Source: Prevotella sp. UBA2711
GTDB lineage: Bacteria > Bacteroidota > Bacteroidia > Bacteroidales > Bacteroidaceae
NCBI GenBank assembly: GCA_002354095.1
Contig: DEKX01000041.1
Location: 1-7,449, forward strand
Direction of reading: 5' to 3'
Length of the DNA stretch: 7,449 bases
The position numbers and the translations under genes were made by a program. This document shows, piece after piece, positions 1-4,368 of this stretch; position 1 is the stretch's first letter; each line of letters opens with the position of its first letter. The notes under the pieces were generated by a model. It was not told where the DNA came from and ran no database searches. It saw nothing but the letters and a program-made list of their open reading frames with translations.

Positions 1-15
1 GCCTTATTCACGTTA

Positions 16-23
16 CAAAGGTA
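16..23 (-). promoter_or_regulatory. Bacteroidetes-type -7 box pointing out of the window
   Basis: Read on the minus strand this is TACCTTTG, an exact match to the Bacteroidetes -7 consensus TAnnTTTG. It lies 11 bases past the stop codon of gene B. It probably starts a separate minus-strand transcript whose first gene is left of the window. No convincing TTTG -33 box is visible at the usual spacing, so the call rests on the -7 box and its position between genes. Confidence 0.4.
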
Positions 24-34
24 AACATTATATT

Positions 35-562
35 TCATTCCTTGACGCGGAAAATAGTACGTTTACTGTCTAATTGGCACTCCTCCAACTTGGACAATGC
101 CAGAAGAGCATGCTGCACTTTCTGATGAATGGCCCTTACAGGCAAAATCCTGTATTCATCCTCATGGTCAGCCGTTTGAGGGTCACCCTTGATATTCTTG
201 CCATTAACTCTGGTGAAGATGCCCGCATGGGAATGATAATGCAAACTTCGAGGTTCAACATCAACAGACACATCTGCGGACAGGGATCCCAAGTCAACTT
301 GAATAGTGCGAACGTCCTTGACACTCATCTTTGCCAACTTGCAGCTTAGAACCTCTTCAGAACTACGGAACTCAGGATGATTTCCAACGAAATCTGAAAC
401 ATCTTCTTTAAATGTTTCTATGGAAGGCCTATTCACAGAGATATAGGACTCATTGGAGCGCAAGACAAACGCGAAAATCTGCAATTGCCCGTCAACAACC
501 CAATCCTTGTGCAAGATCCGAGCTATCACTTCATTGTCATCCACTATTCGCACTGAGTTCAT
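35..562 (-). CDS. Unrecognised 175-residue protein, second gene of the two-gene A/B cassette (gene B)
   Basis: I cannot name a family with certainty. Visible landmarks are SYISVNR (residues 39-45), a His-rich HYHSHAGIF stretch (108-116) followed by basic residues, and an amphipathic C-terminal helix (about 140-165). There is no signal peptide or membrane segment, so it is probably cytosolic. Its ATG overlaps the stop codon of gene A by four bases (ATGA), so the two are almost certainly co-transcribed and translationally coupled, which usually means partners in one process. A 40-bp piece of this gene (residues 31-44) recurs at 4061-4100 with two mismatches, so the cassette has existed in at least two copies. 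The His-rich motif could bind metal or sit in an active site, but this is a guess. A small defence or toxin-antitoxin-like unit fits the context without proof. Confidence 0.8.
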   Translation of the reverse strand: MNSVRIVDDNEVIARILHKDWVVDGQLQIFAFVLRSNESYISVNRPSIETFKEDVSDFVGNHPEFRSSEEVLSCKLAKMSVKDVRTIQVDLGSLSADVSVDVEPRSLHYHSHAGIFTRVNGKNIKGDPQTADHEDEYRILPVRAIHQKVQHALLALSKLEECQLDSKRTIFRVKE

Positions 563-1050
563 ACAATCCTACGCATTACCTCAAGAAAGCCAGAAGGAGT
601 AAAAGGCACGAAATCCCCCCAATCCTCACGGCCATCCCTGCAACTATAATAAGAGTACTTCTCGTCCCCCATACTGATGGACGCTACGTTCAATTTTGAC
701 TGCAAGCCCAGCGTGCCATTAGGTGCAGGAGAAATCATCCAGTTCTCCCAGTCCTTGTCATCTGATATCAGCAACACCTGCCTGAGATTGCTTACCACCT
801 GATAGGAAATCTTTTCTGCACCATAGCCGTCCCAGTCATCCTGCAACTGGCTGAGATGGTCCAAACGGGCAAATGCCTTTGAGAGGTTCTTGCCAGTCAC
901 CTCCACCATCAGCCGTTGAGCGACAGACCGCTTCACCTCCTCGCTGATACGGATGCTATGGAGATAGCCCATCACATCGTTATAGGATGTCATGGGGCGG
1001 GCCATCACAGGCTCAGAGGCCATATCTACAGGTGTCGTATTCTGCTTCAT
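559..1050 (-). CDS. Unrecognised 163-residue protein with a WDGYGA motif, first gene of the A/B cassette (gene A)
   Basis: The start is placed at the ATG at 1050; a longer TTG frame from 1068 would begin inside the -7 promoter box at 1066-1073. The N-terminal 60 residues are helical and charged. The motif WDGYGA (residues 73-78) follows a helix of the form LxxLQDDWDG, and ISPAPNGTLGLQ (106-117) looks like a beta hairpin. The C-terminal third is rich in Tyr, Trp and Asp. Proteins with a W-D/N-G-Y/x-G/D-A motif followed by a P-x-x-x-G-x-x-x-L/V strand recur as uncharacterised accessory proteins in many bacteria; that is from memory and not a family assignment. It has no signal peptide. The stop overlaps the gene B start (ATGA). 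Residues 50-63 are duplicated in the chimeric relic at 4095-4135. Confidence 0.8.
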   Translation of the reverse strand: MKQNTTPVDMASEPVMARPMTSYNDVMGYLHSIRISEEVKRSVAQRLMVEVTGKNLSKAFARLDHLSQLQDDWDGYGAEKISYQVVSNLRQVLLISDDKDWENWMISPAPNGTLGLQSKLNVASISMGDEKYSYYSCRDGREDWGDFVPFTPSGFLEVMRRIV

Positions 1051-1065
1051 ACTTCTTATTTGGGG

Positions 1066-1073
1066 CAAATTTA
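1066..1073 (-). promoter_or_regulatory. Bacteroidetes -7 box of the A/B cassette
   Basis: Minus-strand TAAATTTG matches TAnnTTTG exactly and lies 15 bases upstream of the ATG at 1050, implying a leader of roughly 10 bases. It excludes the TTG at 1068 as start codon. The region where a -33 TTTG would be expected is AT-rich but has no clear match, so transcription may be weak or depend on an activator. The phased GCAAG array lies about 85-180 bp upstream. Confidence 0.6.
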
Positions 1074-1156
1074 CGAAATGTTTTTGAGATTTTCAGTATT
1101 TTGCACGGATTTTTTATTTATTTAATATCTGACACCGCTTGTGTATTATTGTTTTC

Positions 1157-1251
1157 GCAAGCCTTTGGCAAGGTGTAGGCAAGGTGTAGGCAAGGACTTA
1201 GCAAGGGGTTCGCAAGCTCAAGCAAGCTGTTTGAGCTTGCTATATGCTTGC
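1157..1251. repeat. Phased GCAAG array (11-bp period) with inverted CTTGC copies
   Basis: GCAAG starts at 1157, 1168, 1179, 1190, 1201 and 1212, exactly 11 bp apart, and again at 1222 (10 bp). The complementary CTTGC then starts at 1236 and 1247, also 11 bp apart. Two units (1167-1177, 1178-1188) are identical over 11 bp (GGCAAGGTGTA); the others share only the GCAAG core with variable spacers. Conserved cores on one face of the helix with unrelated spacers suggest protein-binding sites rather than simple slippage. The period is not a multiple of three, so it is not coding-driven, though the right end overlaps the last codons of the frameshifted gene. It lies between that gene and the A/B promoter. 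It could be an operator or an iteron set. Confidence 0.7.
1212..1240. repeat. 10-bp perfect inverted repeat inside the GCAAG array
   Basis: GCAAGCTCAA (1212-1221) and TTGAGCTTGC (1231-1240) are perfectly complementary around a 9-base loop. It spans the stop codon (1218-1220) of the frameshifted minus-strand gene, so it could act as a 3' hairpin of that transcript. No T-run follows on either strand, so it is not a classical intrinsic terminator. It also forms the centre of symmetry between the direct and inverted halves of the array. Confidence 0.6.
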
Positions 1252-1596
1252 CTGTGGATATGCAACACGGCTATTTCTTGGTTGCAAGGGGGAGGATGGG
1301 ATTCATCAAGGGTATCCATAAATACCCGCTTGAGGGTTTCAAAGAATTCGTCTATCTGGTCATGTGTCTTCAGGCGGGTGATGATGTAGAACAGTGCTGC
1401 TACATAATACAGCGGACTGACGTCCTCACCGTTAAACACTCTTTTTGATTGTCTGATGACTGACGTGTAGGTCAGCCTTCATCGCCTTGACCGCACTGCC
1501 GCTGAGGCAGCGATAGTCTTCCATCTCCTTTGCTAAATCTTGTAACAAGGTTCGGTAAAGAGACAGATCAAAACTCTTCGAAAATGTAAATCTCAT
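1218..1596 (-). pseudogene. Frameshifted small helix-turn-helix-like protein
   Basis: Two frames join into one plausible protein. Frame 1 runs from the ATG at 1596 to a TAA at 1434-1432 (54 residues, ending in SHQTIKKSV). Frame 2 continues with FNGEDVSPLYYVAALFYII and ends at 1218. The switch falls at a run of five A (T5 at 1442-1446 on plus). Removing one A gives the junction HVSHQTIKRVFNGEDV and a continuous 125-residue protein. Around the junction, KADLHVSHQTIKRVFNG resembles the recognition region of a Cro/CI-type helix-turn-helix. That is a reading by eye and the family is unrecognised. The C-terminal half is amphipathic helix and may dimerise. The protein would start next to a 14-bp palindrome and end inside the GCAAG array. 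The shift may be a true inactivation or a homopolymer sequencing error; a -1 slip would not restore the frame. Confidence 0.6.
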
Positions 1597-1609
1597 CTCT
1601 TTTTTTGTT

Positions 1610-1623
1610 AATAAATATTTATT
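1610..1623. repeat. 14-bp perfect palindrome between divergent genes
   Basis: AATAAATATTTATT reads identically on both strands. It begins 14 bp upstream of the ATG of the frameshifted helix-turn-helix-like gene (minus) and lies about 65 bp upstream of the -7 box of the plus-strand operon. It is a reasonable operator for a dimeric regulator acting on one or both genes. The composition is all A/T, so chance is not excluded. Confidence 0.4.
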
Positions 1624-1644
1624 GTGTTAATATTTGGCCTTTGA

Positions 1645-1668
1645 GGTTCCTCGGTATGTCGTGGAACC
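1645..1668. repeat. Inverted repeat upstream of the plus-strand operon promoter
   Basis: GGTTCC (1645-1650) and GGAACC (1663-1668) are complementary across 12 bases. The pair lies just upstream of the -7 box at 1688-1695, covering the -33 region, where no TTTG is present. It may be a regulator site replacing the -33 element, which is inference. Confidence 0.3.
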
Positions 1669-1687
1669 CGCAGGTCGTTAGCTATCG

Positions 1688-1695
1688 TAACTTTG
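1688..1695 (+). promoter_or_regulatory. Bacteroidetes -7 box of the DUF6266-like/smalltalk/amidase operon
   Basis: TAACTTTG matches TAnnTTTG exactly. The start site would be near 1700, leaving a leader of about 50 bases that ends in an A-rich stretch before the ATG at 1752, normal for Bacteroidetes. It argues against any upstream start in the open frame that reaches back to 1605. A GCAAG core overlaps its 3' end (1695-1699). Confidence 0.6.
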
Positions 1696-1751
1696 CAAGC
1701 GAAATCCAACAGGATTCCAAAAATTTATGTCAAATTAAAAATTTAAAAAGT

Positions 1752-2387
1752 ATGGCAAAAGTAACTCAAGTCGGCCCTGGCCGCAAGACTACCGGTACTA
1801 TCGACGGTATCACGTATGTAACCCGTAACGGTGTGACCTATGCCCGTAGTGCTCCTATCATGCCTGCAAGTGCCTACAACACTCCGGCAGCAAAGCAGCG
1901 CCAGGCTATCTTCAAGATGGTGCAGATGCACCTGAAATTCCATCATCGTACTATCCGCCAGACTTTCACCTCGAAGGGTAACGGCTCGCCCTTGAATCGC
2001 TACTATAGCGTGAACGGGAAGGCTCTGACACTGGCACTCCAGACATTGGCTGAACAGTATGTGGCTGGCGAGGATGTGACTATCGATGATGTGGAACAGG
2101 CTATCTGCGACTACGCTAAGGAGCACCCTAAGAGCATCAAGATTGCATCGAAAAGTGGTTATAACGAAGTGTTCCTGACTGGTGAGTGGCCTTCTACCAT
2201 CACTCTGAATGCCCAAATCGGCGACAGTACTATCATTATCATCGTGGCTGAGAACGGTACTACTACAACCATTAATGCAGACGGTACGACCACGGTAAGC
2301 TCCAACTCTAACAACTCATCGGATTCAGGCAACTCCGGCGGATCTTCCACAGGCGGAAATGCCAGCGGACCGAGTGCTGAGGGATAG
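1752..2387 (+). CDS. DUF6266-like protein with Gly/Ser/Asn-rich tail, first gene of the smalltalk/amidase operon
   Basis: 211 residues from the ATG at 1752, chosen because it follows the promoter at 1688-1695 and an A-rich leader. The N-terminus (residues 9-60) has the layout G-x-x-x-G-x-x-x-G-x-x-Y...R-x-x-P...N-T-P-x-x-x-Q, which resembles Bacteroidetes DUF6266-type proteins; this is by eye. The middle (85-140) is helical, then a beta-rich part with an IIIII run (160-164, preceded by ST) and Thr-rich strands (169-182). The last 29 residues (183-211) are a low-complexity Ser/Asn/Gly tail. In related loci the slot before smalltalk and amidase is usually filled by an HU-family DNA-binding protein that also ends in a Gly/Ser tail. 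This protein is basic in its first half, so nucleic-acid binding is possible but unproven. No signal peptide. Confidence 0.85.
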   Translation: MAKVTQVGPGRKTTGTIDGITYVTRNGVTYARSAPIMPASAYNTPAAKQRQAIFKMVQMHLKFHHRTIRQTFTSKGNGSPLNRYYSVNGKALTLALQTLAEQYVAGEDVTIDDVEQAICDYAKEHPKSIKIASKSGYNEVFLTGEWPSTITLNAQIGDSTIIIIVAENGTTTTINADGTTTVSSNSNNSSDSGNSGGSSTGGNASGPSAEG

Positions 2388-2393
2388 TTTCAG

Positions 2394-2414
2394 AGTTCAT
2401 AGTTCATAGTTCAT
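2394..2414 (+). repeat. Three tandem copies of a 7-bp unit
   Basis: AGTTCAT is repeated three times without interruption directly after the first gene of the operon. A longer spaced repeat follows: CACAGAAATC at 2420-2429 and 2439-2448. They fill the 117-bp gap before smalltalk. There is no coding potential and no hairpin. Likely strand-slippage DNA. Confidence 0.7.
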
Positions 2415-2504
2415 AGTCACACAGAAATCACGGAAATTCACAGAAATCTTAATCTATGCCGTGGGAAATTAAAGAATCTATTCATAGTTAAAAAGTGAAA
2501 AAGT

Positions 2505-2603
2505 ATGAAGAAGAAAGAAATTGCAAAGTTTATTATTCAGACTGTTATTAATCTGCTTGCTGCCGTGTTGACGGCACTTGGCGCAACAAGTTGTATGCGG
2601 TGA
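2505..2603 (+). CDS. Smalltalk-type small protein
   Basis: A 32-residue protein: Lys-rich start MKKKEIAKF, one hydrophobic helix (about residues 9-27) and the ending ALGATSCMR. This length, shape and ending match the Bacteroidetes smalltalk family, whose genes sit between an HU-like gene and an N-acetylmuramoyl-L-alanine amidase gene, as here (the HU-like slot holds a DUF6266-like protein). Function is unknown. The N-terminus looks like a signal anchor, and ATSC at 27-30 is close to a lipobox; processing there would leave only three residues (Cys-Met-Arg). It could be a membrane-anchored regulator or a lipid-modified peptide. The stop TGA overlaps the GTG start of the amidase (GTGA), implying coupled translation. 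An A-rich stretch precedes the ATG. Confidence 0.85.
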   Translation: MKKKEIAKFIIQTVINLLAAVLTALGATSCMR

Positions 2604-3022
2604 GGACAATTACTCTAATCGTTATTCATTGCTCTGCTGTCCGCCCTGGACAGCGGAGCAGTGCCAAGAAAATCAACGACTGGCACCGCGACAGAGGGTT
2701 TCAGAACGGTATCGGCTATCACTATGTCGTCAGACGGGACGGCTCGATAGAGCCGGGACGGCCATTGGAAATGATCGGGGCTCATGTGGTGGGGCATAAC
2801 AGGCATTCCATCGGTATCTGCTACGAGGGCGGGCTGAACTCAGCAGGTGAACCAGAGGACACTCGAACGCCGGAGCAGAAAGCCACGCTGAGAAAACTCC
2901 TTGAAGAGCTGCACCGGAAATTCCCGAAGGCGCTGATAGTCGGTCATCGTGACTTGAATCCAGGTAAAAAGTGTCCGTGCTATGATGTCATTAGTGAGTA
3001 TAGGGATTTAGAACCCCTCTAA
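2600..3022 (+). CDS. N-acetylmuramoyl-L-alanine amidase, T7-lysozyme type (Amidase_2)
   Basis: Cleaves the bond between N-acetylmuramic acid and L-alanine of peptidoglycan. 140 residues, about the size of T7 lysozyme. Zinc ligands by alignment to that family are His10 (IHCSA), His116 (VGHRDL) and Cys125 (KKCPCYD); Tyr40 (IGYHY) and Lys123 fit the catalytic Tyr and Lys. WHRDRGF (29-35) and the conserved GAHVVGHN block (60-67) are also present, so the enzyme looks intact. The GTG at 2600 is chosen because it gives MRTITLIVIHCSA, typical of relatives, and overlaps the smalltalk stop as GTGA; a TTG three codons upstream is the alternative. There is no signal peptide, so export would need another route, such as the neighbouring smalltalk peptide, a phage-style release, or a cytosolic recycling role. 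A strong terminator follows. Confidence 0.95.
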   Translation: MRTITLIVIHCSAVRPGQRSSAKKINDWHRDRGFQNGIGYHYVVRRDGSIEPGRPLEMIGAHVVGHNRHSIGICYEGGLNSAGEPEDTRTPEQKATLRKLLEELHRKFPKALIVGHRDLNPGKKCPCYDVISEYRDLEPL

Positions 3023-3047
3023 GTCCCCCTGTTTAGTGGGAGGAATT

Positions 3048-3080
3048 AGCCCTGACCGATTGGTCGGGGCTTTTTTATTT
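3048..3080 (+). terminator. Intrinsic terminator of the amidase operon
   Basis: AGCCCTGACC (3048-3057) pairs with GGTCGGGGCT (3062-3071) over ten positions with one T-G wobble and a 4-base loop, followed by TTTTTTATTT. It lies 25 bases past the amidase stop. Confidence 0.9.
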
Positions 3081-3127
3081 TATACTAAAATAGAACTAAC
3101 ACTTCTCGATGATGGTACAATCGTAAA

Positions 3128-3155
3128 GATGGCTGATGGCTGAAGTATGATGGCT
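3128..3155. repeat. Short GATGGCT repeats in the intergenic spacer
   Basis: GATGGCT occurs in tandem at 3128-3134 and 3135-3141 and once more at 3149-3155, each followed by GA. The spacer between the convergent amidase and GNAT genes has no other recognisable content. The unit length (7 bp) equals that of the AGTTCAT array at 2394. Confidence 0.6.
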
Positions 3156-3190
3156 GAGAGCAGAAGGTTGAATTATTATCTACGGACGCA

Positions 3191-3212
3191 TCTATACTTT
3201 TGAACGTATAGA
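3191..3212. repeat. Inverted repeat at the end of the GNAT gene
   Basis: TCTATAC (3191-3197) and GTATAGA (3206-3212) form a perfect 7-bp stem with an 8-base loop that covers the last codons and TAG stop of the minus-strand GNAT gene. It may protect the 3' end of that transcript. No T-run follows on the minus strand, so classical termination is not supported. Confidence 0.45.
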
Positions 3213-3809
3213 CATCAAATCGAAAACCATCAGGCGAGTCTCACGATACAAGTCGGCTTCATCAATTTGTACTGCCTTAGACATATACTGCATCTCCTCT
3301 AAGTCTGACGAGAAAATGAAATCAAAGCCGTTATCAAGATAGAACTGTAGAACCTTTGGATTATTTACCGCATCAACAACTATGTATCTACAGCCTGTCT
3401 TGTTCAATGGGTCGATGAACCAAGACTTAATGAAGTTCAACACTTCTTCTCCTAAGTTTCTGCCCCGATAATCATCAAAAACTGCTAATTGAGCTATTAG
3501 AACTGCAGGGTATTGAGAACGCTGCTTCGAAAAGGGTATTTTACGATTAAGTTTATTACGCTTCGACTTAGGCATATTGTCTACGCGTACTGAGGAGTTG
3601 GCGACAGTAAATGCGGCAGCTATCCTTGGTTCTTGTCTGCTAACAAAACAATAGGACTTGCCTAACATCTGCCTGTCATAATCCATGAATTCCGAGTGGA
3701 AGAACTTGTCAATGTGTTCGTCTTTTGAGCACGAATAGAGCGGACACGAAGAAACAACTTCTTCGGTCATCAGCTTGAACACGAAATTCTGATGGAGATA
3801 GGAATCCAT
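3192..3809 (-). CDS. GNAT-family N-acetyltransferase, probable toxin of a toxin-antitoxin-like pair
   Basis: 205 residues. The acetyl-CoA binding region is LIAQLAVFDDYRGRNLGEEVL (about 104-124): beta 4, then the loop RGRNLG, which fits R/Q-x-x-G-x-G/A except for Asn118 at the first Gly. VVDAVNNPKVLQFYLDNGF (144-162) is the C-terminal GNAT motif, with Tyr157 in the position of the general acid. The basic segment KSKRNKLNRK (81-90) could contact RNA. GNAT toxins of the TacT/AtaT type acetylate aminoacyl-tRNAs and pair with a small upstream antitoxin; here the upstream 53-residue gene joins it by a TAATG overlap. The N-terminal part (HIDKFFHSEFMDYDRQMLGK) is also like these toxins. The pairing is strong, toxicity is inferred. 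An acetyltransferase with a small-molecule or protein substrate is the alternative. Confidence 0.85.
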   Translation of the reverse strand: MDSYLHQNFVFKLMTEEVVSSCPLYSCSKDEHIDKFFHSEFMDYDRQMLGKSYCFVSRQEPRIAAAFTVANSSVRVDNMPKSKRNKLNRKIPFSKQRSQYPAVLIAQLAVFDDYRGRNLGEEVLNFIKSWFIDPLNKTGCRYIVVDAVNNPKVLQFYLDNGFDFIFSSDLEEMQYMSKAVQIDEADLYRETRLMVFDLMSIRSKV

Positions 3810-3970
3810 TAGTAACCCAAATGTGCTTCTGCTAATATCTTACGTGCTATCTTCACCTGTTCTGTGAAGTCGATGGAACCTGGGTTTGCTTCGACCTCTG
3901 CAGCCCTATCGTTGAATCGCTGAGCCGCCTCACCAGTAAGTGTAGGTATGGGTTTGATGTAGTATGCCAT
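3809..3970 (-). CDS. Small 53-residue protein, candidate antitoxin of the GNAT gene
   Basis: Starts at the ATG at 3970, 24 bases downstream of the -7 box at 3995-4002; the longer frame to 3997 begins with TTG inside that box and is rejected. The sequence opens with MAYYIKPIPTLTG and is helical after residue 13, with many Glu and Lys. It has no recognisable ribbon-helix-helix or other DNA-binding fold, unlike classical antitoxins of GNAT toxins. Its stop codon shares one base with the toxin start (TAATG), the usual antitoxin-first order. From memory, similar small proteins opening with Y-Y-I-K-P-I-P precede acetyltransferase genes in Bacteroidales; I cannot check this here. Function as an antitoxin is therefore inference from order, size and coupling. 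Confidence 0.75.
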   Translation of the reverse strand: MAYYIKPIPTLTGEAAQRFNDRAAEVEANPGSIDFTEQVKIARKILAEAHLGY

Positions 3971-3994
3971 AATTGTAAATTCTTTAATCGGTTG

Positions 3995-4002
3995 CAAAAG
4001 TA
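3995..4002 (-). promoter_or_regulatory. Bacteroidetes -7 box of the GNAT pair
   Basis: Minus-strand TACTTTTG matches TAnnTTTG exactly and lies 24 bases upstream of the antitoxin-like ATG. No exact -33 TTTG is seen. The expected region instead carries the inverted repeat at 4008-4022, so a repressor bound there would cover the promoter. Confidence 0.6.
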
Positions 4003-4007
4003 CGACT

Positions 4008-4022
4008 TTTATTTCTAATAAA
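4008..4022. promoter_or_regulatory. Inverted repeat in the GNAT-pair promoter, candidate operator
   Basis: TTTATT (4008-4013) and AATAAA (4017-4022) are perfectly complementary around TCT. It abuts the -7 box at 3995-4002 and covers the spacer and -33 zone. Autoregulation through such a site is usual for toxin-antitoxin modules. The A/T composition makes chance a real possibility. Confidence 0.4.
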
Positions 4023-4026
4023 GCGT

Positions 4027-4047
4027 ATTTTAACAGAATTTTAACAG
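4027..4047. repeat. Two ATTTTAACAG direct repeats, 11-bp period, upstream of the GNAT pair
   Basis: Two identical 10-bp copies (4027-4036 and 4038-4047) are separated by one base, placing them on the same helix face. They lie 25-45 bp upstream of the -7 box. They may be a second binding site for the autoregulator or an upstream activating element. The next features leftward in transcription direction are the promoter and the antitoxin-like gene. Confidence 0.55.
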
Positions 4048-4060
4048 GCTTGAGGAGCTG

Positions 4061-4135
4061 TTCACTGAGATATAGGATTCATTGGAGCGCAAGACAAACG
4101 GGCAAATGCCTTTGAGAGGTTCTTACCAGTCACCT
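4061..4135 (-). pseudogene. Chimeric relic of a second A/B cassette with an internal deletion
   Basis: 4061-4100 matches 432-471 of gene B with two mismatches in 40. 4095-4135 matches 862-902 of gene A with one mismatch in 41. The two blocks share the hexamer CAAACG (4095-4100), which also occurs at 466-471 and 862-867 in the intact cassette, 396 bp apart. Order and orientation are those of the intact copy. The simplest history is a former second cassette that lost 396 bp between the CAAACG repeats and then its outer parts. The reading frames do not continue across the join, so no fusion protein is made. The high identity suggests a recent event or gene conversion. Confidence 0.85.
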
Positions 4136-4172
4136 GTCGATGTTTGGAAAATCCGAACATAGTCTTCCATTT

Positions 4173-4349
4173 CTAGAGTTGGACAATTTCCGTGTTCCGA
4201 TACTCGCCTGCGTCCCAGCGTTCCTGAACTTCTTGGAGGCGCTGAGCTTTGTCAATACCTATTTGACGCATGCGCTTCAAGACTTTGCGCGATGCGTTCT
4301 TTATAGTGATATAATCTGTATTTGTCAAGAATTTGAGAATTATAGAATT
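4173..4349 (-). pseudogene. 58-codon open frame with protein-like composition, gene remnant or small gene
   Basis: The frame is open from just after a TAA (4350-4352) to a TAG (4173-4175). It reads as a credible small protein: YITIKNASRKVLKRMRQIG, then an amphipathic charged helix with RLQEVQERWDAGEY, ending NTEIVQL. The only ATG (4271) would leave 32 residues, starting inside the helical part; a TTG at residue 8 is the other option. It follows the ORF6N gene on the same strand after 19 bases, so it could be a third operon gene with a rare start. Lying next to the A/B relic, it is more likely the tail of a broken gene, perhaps an antitoxin-like protein. Family unrecognised. The rest of 4136-4368 shows nothing else. 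Confidence 0.35.
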
Positions 4350-4368
4350 TTAGTCTCTATTGCTGTTT

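Noticed and set aside
1157..1251. CRISPR array
   Set aside because: The repeat core is 5 bp on an 11-bp period, far too short for CRISPR repeats and spacers, and no cas gene is present.
1605..1751. Longer N-terminal reading of the DUF6266-like gene back to 1605
   Set aside because: It would start upstream of the TAACTTTG promoter box and adds 49 residues of leader-like sequence; the ATG at 1752 follows an A-rich leader and begins the conserved-looking part.
1743..2216. 157-codon minus-strand ORF opposite the DUF6266-like gene
   Set aside because: A Cys/Ser/Leu/His-rich antisense shadow of a well-supported plus-strand gene.
3006..3045. Pyrimidine/purine-rich stretch after the amidase as a second terminator
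   Set aside because: No stable stem with a T-run; the good terminator is at 3048-3080.
4300..4328. Minus-strand TTGACA-N17-TATAAA, a near-perfect sigma-70 promoter
   Set aside because: The Bacteroidetes primary sigma factor uses TTTG/TAnnTTTG instead, and the stretch lies inside a protein-like frame. It is probably chance, or a sign of foreign DNA at most.
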